DNA from: Distichodus sexfasciatus
Taxonomy: Eukaryota; Chordata; Actinopteri; Characiformes; Distichodontidae
Length of the DNA: 64,000 nucleotides
Direction: 5' to 3'
Assembly: GCA_032718565.1 (NCBI GenBank)
Contig: JAVGVS010000286.1
Location: 248,001-312,000 of the forward strand
The position numbers were made by a program, and so were the translations under genes. The number at the start of each line of letters is the position of its first letter. Position 1 is the stretch's first letter. Shown here in pieces: positions 1-13,053 of this stretch. The notes below the pieces were generated by a model. That model was given only the letters and a program-made list of their open reading frames with translations. It was not told where the DNA came from and searched no databases.

Positions 1-370
1 TTTGCACAAGGGTAAGCATCAGTCAACCGCAGTCTGACCACCGATCACTATCTGCAGTGTCTCTCAACCATGCATAACAGGCAAGGACACGACAGCCCCG
101 ACCCCAAAACTGGACAGGCGCTGGATGACCATGAGGTTGAGGGTGTGGGTGTGTATGCTGGGGATTTTTGTTCAGATTTTGGGGCTCAAAACATCATGCT
201 TCGCACCCACTCTCCGCTATGGATACTCACATCTTTTGATATTGGTCATCACAGCTCTCCCTTGGTCTTTTGCAGGGCAGGAACCATTCAGAATTAAGGA
301 CCAGATCAAGTTAGAGGCACCGGACTCCGGCGAAGAGGAAGAGGGCGTTATTGCGAAGCAGCCCCTAGCC
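1..370 (+). promoter_or_regulatory. runx1: Upstream or 5' UTR sequence of the runx1 distal (P1) start
   Basis: This stretch precedes the P1 start codon. A pyrimidine-rich sequence ending in TTTTGCAG at about 275 looks like a splice acceptor, so the coding exon may begin at 276 with a further non-coding exon or the P1 promoter upstream, possibly outside the window. Alternatively the exon is continuous here. No clear TATA box is seen. The reading frame stays open upstream of 371 to an ATG at 125, but that 82-codon extension has no counterpart in RUNX proteins I know. Confidence 0.4.
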
Positions 371-428
371 ATGGCCTCAAACAGCATCTTCGAAAGCTTC
401 TCGTCTTACCCGAGCTGCTTTGCCAGGG
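371..428 (+). CDS. runx1: runx1 coding exon 1 (P1 isoform N-terminus)
   Basis: The exon encodes MASNSIFESFSSYPSCFAR and one extra base (phase 1). It matches the distal-promoter N-terminus of vertebrate RUNX proteins (human RUNX1c begins MASDSIFESF). The ATG at 371 sits in GCCATGG, a strong Kozak context, so I choose it over the in-frame upstream ATG at 125. The donor after 428 is GTGAGT. The leftover G joins AT at 32031 to give Asp, followed by PAPGRRFTPP, the expected continuation. This N-terminus belongs to the isoform that marks definitive blood progenitors in vertebrates. Confidence 0.93.
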
Positions 429-3400
429 GTGAGTCAGTTACAACTTTTATGCTTTGTGTTGTAGTTGGGTTTTTTTCCCCAACAGTTTTTAAAGTTGTAC
501 AGTAAGTCATAATCTCGCTCAAAGAATACGCTCATCCACGTTTGCTTTTATCTCGTATAATGCACACAGTGCACGGTAGCTTAGGGAGCGGAATGGCCAA
601 GTCTGAGCGAGACGACAGTTTAGTTTATGTTTGCTGTGTCAGTGGTATACTGAAATCTCGTGGCTGAATCTGAAAACCACAGGGCTGTGGGTTACTGAGT
701 GCTCCACTGGTTAACCTCACTACAGCAACAACACAGCTGTCTTTACACAAACGCAAGCCCGTAGACCATTATTTGTACACGGAGGAGAGAAAGTTAGGTG
801 ACACCATTTCTGTTCTCCCAGTTATGGAGTGTAATATCCGCAATTTTACAAGTTTGCTAATTTTCTGTAGACAGAAATGTTTCAGTCAATAAACTGTCTG
901 TTACTTCCTTGAAATCATTTATTTATTCATTCTTAAAATAACTTTATCTCTCAAATCAGACCCTACCCTGAATCCATCATTAACCTTGTTTACTATGAGC
1001 CATTATGAAATTTTTTTTTTCCCTAAACGTCTTATAACAAAAAGTACTATTCTAGTGAGTGAGCTATAATAACTAAATTTATAGAGCTGTTCTACACCCC
1101 AAATGTTGTCTAAACCTTAAATGATTTGACCTTGTATATTTAAAAAAAAGTTGTTTACTAACACTAATGATTTGGACTATTAATTTAAGAAAAGCTGCTT
1201 TTGTTGAAATATTTTTGGTGTTATAACAGGTCATATATGAACTCCTGGGGTTTAAAAGGTTAATCCTAATCTCAGCGGTCAACCTAATCTAGACCTAACA
1301 AGACAAAGAGTAAAAAATAGCTAGTGAAGTGGTCAATATTCAGCATATCATCTAATAGCTAAAAGAGCAGTGAGCCACTGTCCGTGCAAAATGTTTTTAG
1401 AACCATTTGTCTCCAGCTTTTTTTGAGGAAAGACTTGATGTAAACACCAGCTCTAAACTTAAGGTGACTCTATTTAGTGAACATTGGACACCAAATTGGA
1501 GTTGTTTTTACTGTGTAGCTTTGCCGTACTGACTGGAGCATCAACAAACCAGTAGACGTTGTGTCTGCTTGCTTTTTTGAGACCAGACCGTTTGATAACA
1601 GTCTGATCAGGGGTTTTTGATGTATTTCCACATATCCAGCGTGTAGGAGAGGTCAGGGACCAAAAGCGCAGTTGATGCATTCTTTTGCCGATGTGTCAGA
1701 TGCCTCGGATGGACTGCAGACTTAGTAAGCTGTCCTCCATTCCCAGGGAAAGTGAGGGGAGGGCCGGCGCTTGGATTTTATGATACAGAGAACGAGAAGT
1801 GGTGGTGATGGTGGGGGCGAGAGACAGATGAAGTCATAAACACACCCAAAATTGTAAGACCAGCAATGATGTATACTTAGCAAATGATGATGCTTGAAGA
1901 TTTGCACTGTCTCTTCCAGTATCTGTACACAAAGCTACTTTATGTTTCTTGGAACAGAGCCCAAATATTGAAGCTACACCTATCAGATGTGCTTACAAGC
2001 CTCATTATGTAACCCATTTTCACCTTTATTTTTACACACCATATATAGGTTATAGACTTATTAGCTAATTGATTTTCTTTAAGGAAGGTACTCTTCTCAT
2101 ATTGCATGTGAACGCTGTACCACATTGCAGAAATCAGCAGGAAGAGACTGTCCAGAGGATTAAAATACACTAACAATCCAGCAACATTTCAAGCAAGGTC
2201 TTTAAACTTTAAAGCCATCATGAAATTGAATTTGTGCAGCTTCTAAACGTCCTTTACATTAAGTTTGCTAGTGTATCGGAAATGTTTGGACAGCTAAACT
2301 GTTTTAGAATGTTTTTTCAAGTCATTCGAAGAGTCAGTCTTCACACTTATGATGCATTACTTCAATTCTGATGGAGGTGAAAGGTGACAGAGCTTCAGTT
2401 TTAGTAGCTGATAAAAAAGAAAGCAACCCTTACAGCTCATTGGATTTTCCCTTCATTGATATTCTAGTGGTAATAAAATTTCCAGTGGTGCCTTTTTCAG
2501 GTCTGCTTTGGTGCCACAACAGGGACTAGTAGTAGGTCAGTTTGTTTTAGTTAGATTTCATTTCGACTGCATGGTGCCTCTGCATTCTGTGTGAACTAGA
2601 TCTGCAGCCTTGTTTTTCGTTTCCTGGCTCCACTGTTCGTGCACATTCGTGACTCTTGCGAACGCTGTCAGTTAACACAGGAAGTTTATCAGTCGCACCC
2701 GATGCATGTTCACATGCGCTGAAGAAACAGCAGCCTTGGAGGAACTTTTCTGTTTCACACAGACAAGGCTGCTGCTGGCGTCCACATGTTTCATGAGGTG
2801 ACGGATGACAGTTGAAGGGCCCCTAAAATCTGCTGATTCTCTCTCCCTACTACTGCCCTGCCTCTCTGTCTCTCAATGCCATCTTTAAATCTCCCCTCAT
2901 AAAGATCTACCACAAACTTTCAAGTGGATTGTCAGCAGGCCCAATGAGCAGAGCTGAAATCCGAAATTAGAACCAGCTGCACTGAATCAATACTGCCGGT
3001 GTTCTCTAAAACAAACCAGAAATAGTCTGGTGGTGGAGATCTGTTATGTCCTGAGCCACTGATCCATTGCTGTTGGCTTGCGCAATGGTTAAAAGACTAA
3101 TTTTGTTGAACAGGTTCATGACAAACAGCATTACCAGCATTCCCGCACCTGCTATGACATACGTGCAGTCGGGCCACAAACATCACGCTATCCGAAGCCT
3201 GCATGGGTTCAAGTCATTTAAATAGCGAAGGATCACAGACAGAGACACTGAGGATGTTTAAACTGTCAGGGTACAGACAAATAGCTTTAGTTTTGTGGAT
3301 TTCACGCAGTTGATTTCAATTGAAACCTGGAAGCCTTAAAGTTTCTTCATTTTCTCATTTTTTTTCTAATCCAAAATAGAACAATAATCTGAATAAAAGC

Positions 3401-3500
3401 CCACATGAGATCGGGAGGACTGTGTATGCATTTTATATATTGAATACATAATATATAAATATATTCTGGGGGTATGATGGGGTGGATATGAACCTGGTCG

Positions 3501-3682
3501 TCCTGCTCCGTCCAGCTCCGTCCAGCTCCGTCCAGCTCCGTCCTCTCACCAACACCTCTACCACTGGGCACCTTACCAAGACTCTTAACCCCAAGTTGGT
3601 CCGGAGGGACTATACCTGTGATTAATGGATGCAGATGCCCTGGATAAGAGCATCTGCTAAATGGCATAAATGTAAATATAAA
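3501..3682 (+). repeat. 10-bp minisatellite fused to a fish SINE-like tail
   Basis: Four head-to-tail copies of the 10-mer TCCAGCTCCG (first copy TCCTGCTCCG) occupy 3501-3540. They are followed to about 3682 by a repeat whose 3' part reads CTGGATAAGAGCATCTGCTA, AATGGCATAAATGTAAAT. That tail is one I recognise as very common in fish genomes. A reverse-oriented relative of the tail lies near 43052-43101. Confidence 0.6.
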
Positions 3683-6600
3683 CCAACTTGAAATTAAGCA
3701 ACTTGTTGCTGCAGCAGCAGACGTTTGTTTCTGTGTTTTCCTGCCTCCCATATTCTCTCTGGACAGCAGTGCTCAAACAACTTTCAGTTTATTTCATGAA
3801 TTTCATGAATTGTTTATTGCATATCACAGATATAGCTTATGCTTTTGCTTACATGCCTTGACATTTAGGGTTTTTTCCGCTTCTAAATGCATGCACAATA
3901 ATGCAATCCACTTTGCGGAATGTTGCTCTGTCTTCATCCCACCTTGTCTGGTTTGACACCTCCCAAGCTTAGGTTCTCATGAGTGTAGAAATTCTGTCTT
4001 GGCCATCATGTATGAAGGGGCTGCACATAAGAGCTGTAATTCTCACTACCAATGGGGGTGGGATATGATCGGTGGCTGTAAGTATTTGTGGTTCTCTCTT
4101 TTTGCATCCCTCCACCTTTTTAGATTCCTCCCATATCGTTGTACGTCTTCCACTCAGCACAATGTACCTATCCCAAAACTGCATCGCTCACACACCCTAA
4201 TTTCTTATCTGTGTGTGTAGAATCCAGTGTTTAACTGCTGCCTTTCGATTTGTGTGCACCTAATCTTAGGTGTTGATCTTGTTTTTCTCACAGCTATTGA
4301 GGATGAGACACGTGGCTGCTCATTGCCGGTTGCCTTAGAAGATCAAAGTGAAAGATGCTGTTCTAAAAAGAGCCAGATGTTTTGCTTAGTAACCCACCAA
4401 AATAGCTAAAGATGCACAGGCTTGTCGTCTAACCCACCACTGCATGAATTAAACCCCTATTTTGGCCAATACCGTGTTGAGTTTGCAAAAAGGTATCAGC
4501 CAGTTGGCTTTGCGACCTGGCATATTGGCTGGTTAGTGCACAAACAATATAATATACTGCTCTATGATGTCTTGGTCACATCTTTTATGATTTTACACTT
4601 CCTAAGCCTAAAAATTATTAAATTAATTTTTAGCAAATGGCTACACATTGGTTTCAAGTGTAAGCAGAAGATGTTAGAGTCATTTTGGACCGGAATAATG
4701 TGCATGTCTAAAACACTGCATCAGTGGTTCTCGAGGTCAGGGGCAGTGGTCATCAAGCTATAATGTCAACCTTGTTGCCCACCCTTTCCTTCCATTATCC
4801 TCATCTACCATTCTTACTTTAGTTTGGTTAAAACCAGCGTTGTTCATGTTGTCACTCTTCTTCATCTGTTTCCTTCTCCAAAAACCTCTCCATCCTTTTC
4901 CAGCACCTTCGGGCCTAGTTTCAGCCTCGTATATCTGTGGTGTTTAGCTAAATTTGAAAGCTTTATACGGTTGTTTTCATGCTCCTGTGGACCGCAGCCT
5001 CTCTTATGAGGGATTTATAGCCATGGCCTTGCCTCGTGTCCTACGCTTGAGCCTGGAGCAAAAGGGCCTGCATCCTAGTGGCCCAATGCCTGTCCATTGC
5101 TGATTCTGGTTATCTGCATCCCCAGGCACCAGAGAAGGAAGCTGTCTACCCCTCCAGGTCCCCACAAATTCAAAAAAGTGACTTGCACAGGCTTGTAATT
5201 CCTTCATTTGCAGCCCGCCTGATCTTGGAAAGATCAAATGGAGATGTAGTGCCACTCGTGCACAAGGCGAATATGAATGAAGCTCATATTTCACCCAGTG
5301 CGTTTGGGTCTAAATCTTGTGGCACCGGCAGTAATTTATGTAAGCACCTTACTTGAAACACCTCAGACAGCAAACCATTGTGTGCAAACACCACCCAAAA
5401 CCCTCATCCGATGTGCTGTTAAACGGCACCGCGTGCTGAAAGCCTGCATGGGTGTGCTTTCCAGGAGGCCTTTCTGAACCTTCCGAGACTCTGTAATACC
5501 TGATCCACCTCAGTGTAGAATTCCAATAAATGCTGATGTCACCACAGTGGACTCCAGTGTTGGCGGGAGCTGAGGGGTTTGGTCAGTGGCTGGGGATCTT
5601 ATTGAGTTTCTTGTCCTGACCGCGGCCGCTGTTCCGCACCAGCAGGATGGATTTTCGGCCCTGTCGACCTGCAGGTTCCCGCTGACTGGATGGCTTTGGG
5701 ACTGCAGATATTGAGCTTGTTGTCCAGCAGACATGCTGCCAGGCTGCTATCGAGCCTCAGTGTCGGACGAGAGTGGGACAGGGAGGCAGGAACACGGCGC
5801 CACTGTGGGACACCAGGCTCCAAGAGGATAGGAGATAAGGAGAGTGATGAAAAATGGCCAGTGCATTGTGGACATAAGCAAAATCTCAGTCAGAGCTGAT
5901 TCAATTTATTCTGTGTTATTTCTTATAACTATATTTCTTAAATATTTCTAAAAAAAAAAAAAAAAAAGTGGAAGGCTAGAAAAATCTTCAAATGTGAAAG
6001 ATGAAAATTCATGTAGACCAATTTTAAAGTAAAGTCCTGTAAAGTCAGTGAGTTTACTTGCATTTGTGGCAGTGTAGAATGTGCACTAATGAAAATATTG
6101 CACTTTAAGTAGTTTGTGGAACACAAAGCAGAGGAGCATCGATTGACTGGCCACATCATATCACTTCAAGATGGTGGTAGGCCATTGATCTAGCTAAACC
6201 TCAGATTAAACTGACTTAATGATGGTGTAGCGTGTTACAGTGGGCAGTTCTGCCAAGCGCTTGGGAGAAATTAAGATATATTTATTTTTTATTTCTTTTT
6301 GGCACCAGGTCTTTTTGAAGCGAGTTATTTATATACAATGTTGCTGTAGTAGCCTATAAGGGACCACAACATATAGTACATGTGCCATGATTATATGTCA
6401 GTTCAGCAAACTGTATTCTCACCCTGTTGTGAATATATTAATTAGAACTGCACATTAATATTACACAGTCAGTTTCTAATAATAATCTGATTAAATTAAC
6501 TGCTTTTAATTTGAATATTTTTATGCCTCATTTAAAATGTTTTTAGATGTTTGGACTCCTGTCTGCATTTTTGGATGGATATAGCATGATGTGCAGAAAA

Positions 6601-7836
6601 CTTACTTAGCATAAAACTAGCAAGATAGATAAAATTAAAAATTACAGCCTCAGGTACATGCCCTGGCACCGCAAGCACACTGGGATTTTCACCAGCTTGA
6701 ACGAACCTGTCAGCTATATTAAACTCTGGTTAAGTGGTACCTACTGTTAGGAAGCATCAGCAGCTCCGATCTGTGCCGCATCACCACAAATTCCAATGCA
6801 GTATGGAGACCAAAGGTTCATGAATGCTAATATCAGATAAAGCAGTACACATGTTCTGTGTTTACATGTAAATTTAGAGGCTAAAGGTACAAAGTATTTC
6901 ATTTCGGAATCCCCATTCCTGGTATGACCAAGGTGCAATAGTCACATAGTGCAATACAATGTATTGTGCAATATCTCCGTATATTTTTTTCCCCCCTTTT
7001 ACCTGAATCAGTCTAGAATGATGAATGATGAATTCTTTGAAGAAATTAAGAGCCAATGCCAATTCTTGTAATCTAGAAAGATGTATATTTTCCACTAGCA
7101 CTCCGTTGTGGTCGTCGAATCTGCATGACATCTGCCTCCAATTTTTTCCAGTGCAGATCTGCACACTGATTGTTGTATGAGTTTGTAAACTGGTTTTCAT
7201 TCACTCCATGGCGCGATAAACAACTCGATGTTTGACATGTTGCCATGTTCTAATTTCCGCGAAATCGAAAAACTCGTAAATATCCCTTCCCCGGTACTGA
7301 GCATGATGTTAGGGACGTTTATACTCTAAACGAGGCCGACGGGATGGATGGGACGGGTCGGGACACAACATGATGGGAGGGGAGCCACAGTACCACGAGA
7401 AGAGGAGGAGGAGGTGGTGGGGGTGGGGTGGAGGCTCCTCGGAGCAAACTCAAACTCGCAAAACCACAGAGAAGCTTTTGCTGGTGCAGATAAGAGGCTG
7501 TGAATTTGAGCTGCATCTCCCCCGCCCTCGTTCCACCTCCCCCCCTTCAGCCACCACCGCAACCCCCCACCCCCCTTCCTGTCAGACGTCAAGCCCGGGC
7601 GTACGAGGGAGACGCTGTCTTGTTGAAAATAACCGTGATGCTGTCACACGGCTTTTCCGATGTTTGCTTGGAGCACCTAACCCCTTTCTGCCTGCTTGTT
7701 TTCTGGATGTGTGTGTCGAGAAAAAAGCGGAATTAAGGCTCGCTTCAGGGCCCAGACAGGAAAAAAATGGTTACTGCTGCAAGGTGCAGGCGTGCCTCTT
7801 GCTTTCCTTTTACTGTGCGACTGACTGCGTTTCAAA

Positions 7837-8400
7837 CACAGGAAACATGCAGGAGGATCTTTGCAAAACTCCTTTTTGGTTGCAAGTGTGCATATCCATA
7901 CCTTTCATCTGCCTGCACAATTTGTTTTTGTTTTCTAGGCGGATGCAATACCTACAAAACCACCCCATTCATTCTTTCAAGCAATTTGAGTTGTTTTGCA
8001 AAAATATCATGTTTATGCTGAATGAATATGACAAAAAGTATGTATTGCAATGTAATTTTTAAAATCAAATGTCATACTGCCCCGATATAGGCAAGTTGGC
8101 ATTAAGAACATAGATGTGACGATTAAAGGTGTGATGAACCTTAAATCAACATTAATCTTGTTGTAACGAGGAGTCCCAGCTGACAAAGAATGTAGAGCAA
8201 AATTTGTCTACACACTGCAGAATATGAAAAGGCAATATTTAAATTTTTAACAGGGAGAAAATTTGGAACACAGGAAACATTTGCAAACTTCTTTTTGGTC
8301 CATAGCTTTCATCTGCCAATGCATTTTGTTTTCCTTGCAAGTGCAGCCTCCTACAAAATCATTTTAGAGCAAATTATTCTTTCCTGCCTAGAGTAATCTA
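7837..8400 (+). repeat. Imperfect direct duplication
   Basis: The block at about 7837-7990 (ACAGGAAACATGCAGG ... CTTTTTGGTTGCAAGTG ... CTTTCATCTGCC ... CTACAAAACCA) recurs at about 8267-8400 with the same word order (ACAGGAAACATTTGCAAAC, CTTTTTGGTCCATAGC, TTTCATCTGCC, CCTACAAAATCA). A third short piece, GTGCATATCCATAGCTTTCA, is at 8892-8911. It looks like an old local duplication of non-coding sequence. Confidence 0.55.
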
Positions 8401-8632
8401 AACCTGCTGAATAAAGGTTTGTTAAACATTAATAAAACACTGATCTGGCTTTAGAACAGTAGAGAAAGCAAACTATTTTGCAGGCAAAAACCACTCAACT
8501 AAGCAAAGAGAAACGATAGTCTATCATTACTTTAAGACATAAAAGTCAATGAATCCAGATAATTTTCACTTTTTTAATGTATCCTTAAGTGCGTTCAGAA
8601 AAACTATCAAACGCTATGATGAAACAGACTTT

Positions 8633-8884
8633 GGGGCAGTTGGTGGCGTAACGGTAGGGTGTTCGCCCTGTGACCAGAAGGTTGCAGGGTTGAATCCAGG
8701 GCCAGTAAAGTTACCACTGAGGTACTTATGAGCAAGGTACTGTCCCCAAGCACTGCCCCCCCGACGCTTGTTAGCTGCCCACTGCTCCTTCACGGATGGG
8801 TTAAATGCAGAGGTCACATTTCGTTATGGTGCACTGTGTGCTGTGCTGTGGTGTGTTCACAATGACAAATAATCACTCACTTTA
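8633..8884 (+). mobile_element. tRNA-derived SINE, near full length
   Basis: The element begins GGGCAGTTGGTGGCGTAACG. An A-box-like segment (TGGCGTAACGG) and a B-box-like segment (GGGTTGAATCC) mark a tRNA-derived head. The body contains AGGTACTTATGAGCAAGGTA and CTGTCCCCAAGCACTGCCCC. The tail contains GTGCTGTGCTGTGGTGTGTT and ends CACAATGACAAATAATCACT. Five more copies or fragments of the same family lie at 9072, 22459, 44341, 59943 and 62557. I place it among teleost tRNA-SINEs but cannot name the subfamily. Confidence 0.75.
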
Positions 8885-9071
8885 AAAAGGAGTGCATATC
8901 CATAGCTTTCACCTGCATCTTCTGCTAACACAGCAATGCATAATTAAGTAAGACAAATGACCTTCTAATGGAAAAATCTGGCAAGATAATTTTATCAATA
9001 ATTACTATTACTCTTTTTAAAAATGTGACTAGGGCTGCACAGTATTGCATATTGTGTACAACAACAGATTA

Positions 9072-9188
9072 CTGGTAAAGGTACCACTGAGGTACTCATG
9101 AGCAAGGTACTGTCTCTAAACACTGCTTCCCAGGTGCTGCCAAAAGGTTATCCATTGCTCCCTCATGGATGGGTCATACTCACTTAAA
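9072..9188 (+). mobile_element. SINE fragment (same family as 8633)
   Basis: The piece holds only the middle of the element: GGTACCACTGAGGTACTCAT, GAGCAAGGTACTGTCTCTAA and a diverged TCATGGATGGGTCATACTCA. Both the tRNA-like head and the GT-rich tail are missing. It lies 190 bp from the more complete copy. Confidence 0.6.
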
Positions 9189-11744
9189 ATATTTATTTAT
9201 TCAGGTTTTGGAAAGAAAGGACAAATAAAATTCTCCATTTTGAGATCACAAACACCCATTTCCAAAAATTAAAGCAGATTTCCACTAAAGGGCTTTTGAA
9301 AAATTACACAATGTCATGTTAGCATCAGAGTCTAGCAGAAATTAACATTAGCCAGCGGAACTGAGTGCTAGTTTGTGACCTAGGGGTTGTTGTAGATGTC
9401 TTCTAAAAAAAAAAATACCACAAATACGCTACGCTACACCACCCACGAGACCAATTTAGAATCTGTCAGTCTGGCTTTTTACACAAACCAGTTTAAGCCA
9501 GTTTGAGCCCTTTACTATCATCAGAGAGTAGCAGTAGCCATCAAATGACCTTCCTCGACCAGCTTAAAATCAGGACTGGGCTGCTCTGTTTCTAGCACAG
9601 TACGCTAAGGGTCTTGCTTAATCTGTCAGCTGTGTGGCATATCGCTAGCAGTGGCTAACTTGTGGTAATGAAGCGGTGAGTGTGGCTGCCCTGCTAGCCA
9701 CAGTTCCTTACCACCATGCAAAGTAGCTTAACCATAGACTTGATCATCCAGGAGCAATCAAACAGAGCGTGAGTTCACACAAACACAAAACCAGGTGCAA
9801 AACAGCAATCAACACAGACACACACATACAGAAAATACACATTGTAAAAATACAACAATACCTTAACAATCGCGAAAACACTTACTGGCCTATTTTGATT
9901 TAAAAAAAAAAACACTTTTAACTGAAAATGTATGGTCAGATAACCCCAGATGTCTTGTCTTATTCACTCATACCAGCAGAACACCCACTTTCATGCCTGT
10001 GAAACTGTTCAAATGAGCTTCCATCTAAAACTGACAGCAGAAACTGGGTTCCTATGGTCAGAAAGTGTCTAGAGGTCAATAGCTTAGCATTTTGGGTCAG
10101 GGTTGGAGTGTAGAGAAATATATATGGCACAATTGTTTTGATAGCTTTACCGTTAAGATCTTGATTAGACAAGTCTAATTTTTGCAAATATTTGTTTACT
10201 ATGACTATATGTACATATGATGATGTGATGATTAATTTGCTTGTTTGATGCTGGTCAAGCATTTCTTATACAACAGCTTAAATATTCACCACCTAAAACT
10301 AGTCACCAACTAGTTAAGCTACTGTATGTTTGTTTGTTTCTTGTCCCGTCATTGCATTTTATAGCCTGAATTCCATTCACTGCTTTTAGCCACTACGGCA
10401 TCCATTTCCTAATTACAGGGACACTCTCTGTATATCACCTTGGTGCTTAATGATTCTAGGTTCTCCTGAGATTTGAACCCTCCACCTTATGGCCACTGCA
10501 ATGGGGTTTTAGTGACTTGATACCAGATACCAGGCAAATTTTTTTTCTGCCATATCTGCTAACGGTTCCAGGACTGTAGCAGGCATAGGCCTGATGCCAA
10601 GTTCTTTTCTTCCTTTTAACAAATGTGGTCCAGCAAGTTAGAGCTCAGCTACAGAGACGCTTTAATTTAGGCTGCATTGACCAGCAGGGACTAGTGCAGT
10701 AGAATCCTGATGATGAACAGTAGCTTGAAGACTTTGCTTCAATATAACATGATGTATGATTTTAAATATGCGTCAGACAGGCTTACAGGCTTTGAAAGGA
10801 GCAAGCGAAATGTGCATTTAGGCTTAAATGTGTGTTCAGAATTTCACTTTAGACCCTTTGAGAATGTGGTTGGACTTGGGATGTTAAATAAACAGATTGG
10901 TTTCATTGGTTTCATGGTTTTGAGTTGGTCAGAGCTCACAGCTACAATCAGATTTTAGTTATTTACACAAAACAGTTTAGGCTGTGTGTCAATTGTGTTT
11001 TGAATACGGTGCTTACTCACACACATAGTTTAATTGATGGACATATTTCCCTGCACACAGTTGGCTCTAGCTGGTTATCTTTGTGAGGTGCATACATTGC
11101 AAAATCGCTAGATAAAGTAGGGTAATAATAGTACAATCTAACCCTAAACTCACAAACCCAAAGCAAATTCTTAAAAATATGCAGGAAAATTTTCTGGGAA
11201 AATCTGGAACTAAGAAAAAGCATATTTTCCCTTAAGAAACACTCATCATTTGTAATAATGTCTCCAATAATCTCACATTTTCTTTTATGGTACAGTCCTT
11301 CTCACAACCACTCAAAAAACGCTTAGGCCCAGTTTCCCCAAAACATATTTCTAGACTAGCTTTGCATTTCAGTTGTAGTCCAAGACTATGCATACTCCAT
11401 GTCAATAAAAACCAGTCAATAAAGTTAAATTTGGTCATGTTTGATCATATTCCTCTCTAACCAACACACACTTTGCTATCTTACTGGACTTCCATAATCA
11501 GATGTTATAGACACTTCAGCTTAATCTTAACCTCAGTAACCAAAAGCTAATCTTTTACCTCTATTTTTACATAAAACCTACAACTTTTCTATAAAAAGAC
11601 ATTTTATTTTAGGACTTAATAGGAGCATATTTTTCTTACACAAACACACTCACCCACCCACAGATTCACAGTTCACACTTCACTATTAAGGTTATTGTGG
11701 GGATTGTCCTTGTGCCATGTTCCCAGCAGTGCCTGTTCTTAGCC

Positions 11745-12090
11745 AAGTGTGTGTAGGTTTGTGTGTGTGTGTATGTGTGTGTGTCCATGTATTTATCGCA
11801 TTGTAGGGACCTTTTTGTCCCCTAAAATCACTTTTATCTGTTTTTTTTGGGCTTTGTGGGGACATTTGAGAGGTCCCCATGAGAAAAAATGACTATATAG
11901 AAAATGTGCTTGTTTTATTTGAGAAACTAAAAGAGGTAAAAGATGTGCTTTTGGTTACTGAGGTTAAGGTTAGCGTTAGGATTAGGTGTAGGTGTAAAAT
12001 TATGTACTTTAGTCATTATGGGAGTCTATGGAAGGACCTCACAAAGATAGTAATGCGTAGACTGTGTGTGTGTGTGTGTGTGCGTGTGTT
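11745..12090 (+). repeat. (GT)n-flanked dispersed fish repeat
   Basis: A (GT)n run at 11757-11783 and another at 12063-12090 bracket a body with GTAGGGACCTTTTTGTCCCC, TTGTGGGGACATTTGAGAGG, a TTAAGGTTAGCGTTAGGATT stretch and GGGAGTCTATGGAAGGACC. This arrangement is one I recognise as widespread in fish genomes. A partial relative (GGGCCTCACAAAGATAGTGA) is near 53575-53700. Confidence 0.55.
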
Positions 12091-12317
12091 TCATGAGATG
12101 TCACAAGGAGCCTGTCGGTTACGGCCCAGTCGGAGAGATCCTAACGGTATCCTTCCAGCTGTGGTTTCCTTCCTCATCAGTAACTCAGCTAGGAGGAGAG
12201 CGAGAGTATGGCAGAAAATATATTCCTAGTATGATTTGTTTTTCACTCTTTTCCCTCTCTATCTATCTCTTATTCTCTCTAACATAATGACTAGATGAAA
12301 ATAATACTATGTACTTT

Positions 12318-13053
12318 ACTCTCTCTCTCTCTCTCTCTCTCTCTCTTGCTTGCTTGCTTGCTCTAAGAGTCTCTCTTTCTGTCTTTTTTTCAATACTCTT
12401 TTTTCCCCTCTCACCCTTCTACACTTTCTCTCTCTATCTGTCACTTCTTCTCTCACCTTATCACTCTATTGCTTTCTCTCCGCCTCTCTTCACTCATTCA
12501 CTCACTCTTATGTTTCTCTCTCTCTCTCTCGCTCTCACTTTTCTCTCTCTCTTACTCTTTCTAACACGCTTTCTCTCTCTCCCTGGCTCTCCTGCTCTCT
12601 CTGCCTCTGTCTCTCCCCCCTCTCTTTCTCTCTTTCTCCTTGCCTCTCTATTATTTTCAGTACTCTCTCCATCTCTCTTCCCTCACTCACTTACTCTCTC
12701 TCTCACCCTCTTTTCTCTTTCTCCCTCTTACACACTTCTCTCTCTCACTATCTCTTCTCTGCCTAAATTCGCCCAATGCTTTCAGAATTCTCTCCAACTC
12801 TCTTCACTCATTCAGTCTCTCACTCACTCTCACTCTTATTTTTCTTTTTCTCACACTCATTTTACTCTCTCTCTCTTTCTCTCTCACACACACACACACA
12901 CACTTTCTCTTTCTCTCTTCTTTTCTCTCTGTTGCTTTCAGTGCTGTCTCTGCCTCTCTTCCCTCTTTCACTAACCCTTTCTCAGTCTTGGTTTTCTCTC
13001 TCTCGCTTTCACTTTTTCTCTCTCTCTCTTCTCTCTCTCTCTCTCTCTCTCTC
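12318..13053 (+). repeat. 0.74-kb polypyrimidine (CT-rich) tract
   Basis: Almost pure C/T on the + strand, built from (CT)n runs interrupted by short words such as CACTCATTCACTCA, with a (CA)n segment at 12885-12903. Long Ser/Leu-rich frames on the + strand and an Arg/Glu-rich frame on the - strand are by-products of the repeat, not genes. Such tracts can adopt triplex DNA. Confidence 0.9.

Noticed and set aside
7370..8062. 230-codon open frame in intron 1
   Set aside because: The N-terminal part is Arg/Trp/Gly repeats from a G-rich patch, the rest has no domain or codon bias, and it runs across a local duplication with no frame conservation.
8633..8720. Functional tRNA gene
   Set aside because: A- and B-box-like words are present, but no cloverleaf can be formed by eye, and the same sequence recurs as a SINE head in other places.
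11940..11995. Interstitial telomere repeat (AGGTTAAGGTTAGCGTTAGG)
   Set aside because: Only a few degenerate TTAGG-like words, part of a dispersed fish repeat with GT flanks, not a telomere array.
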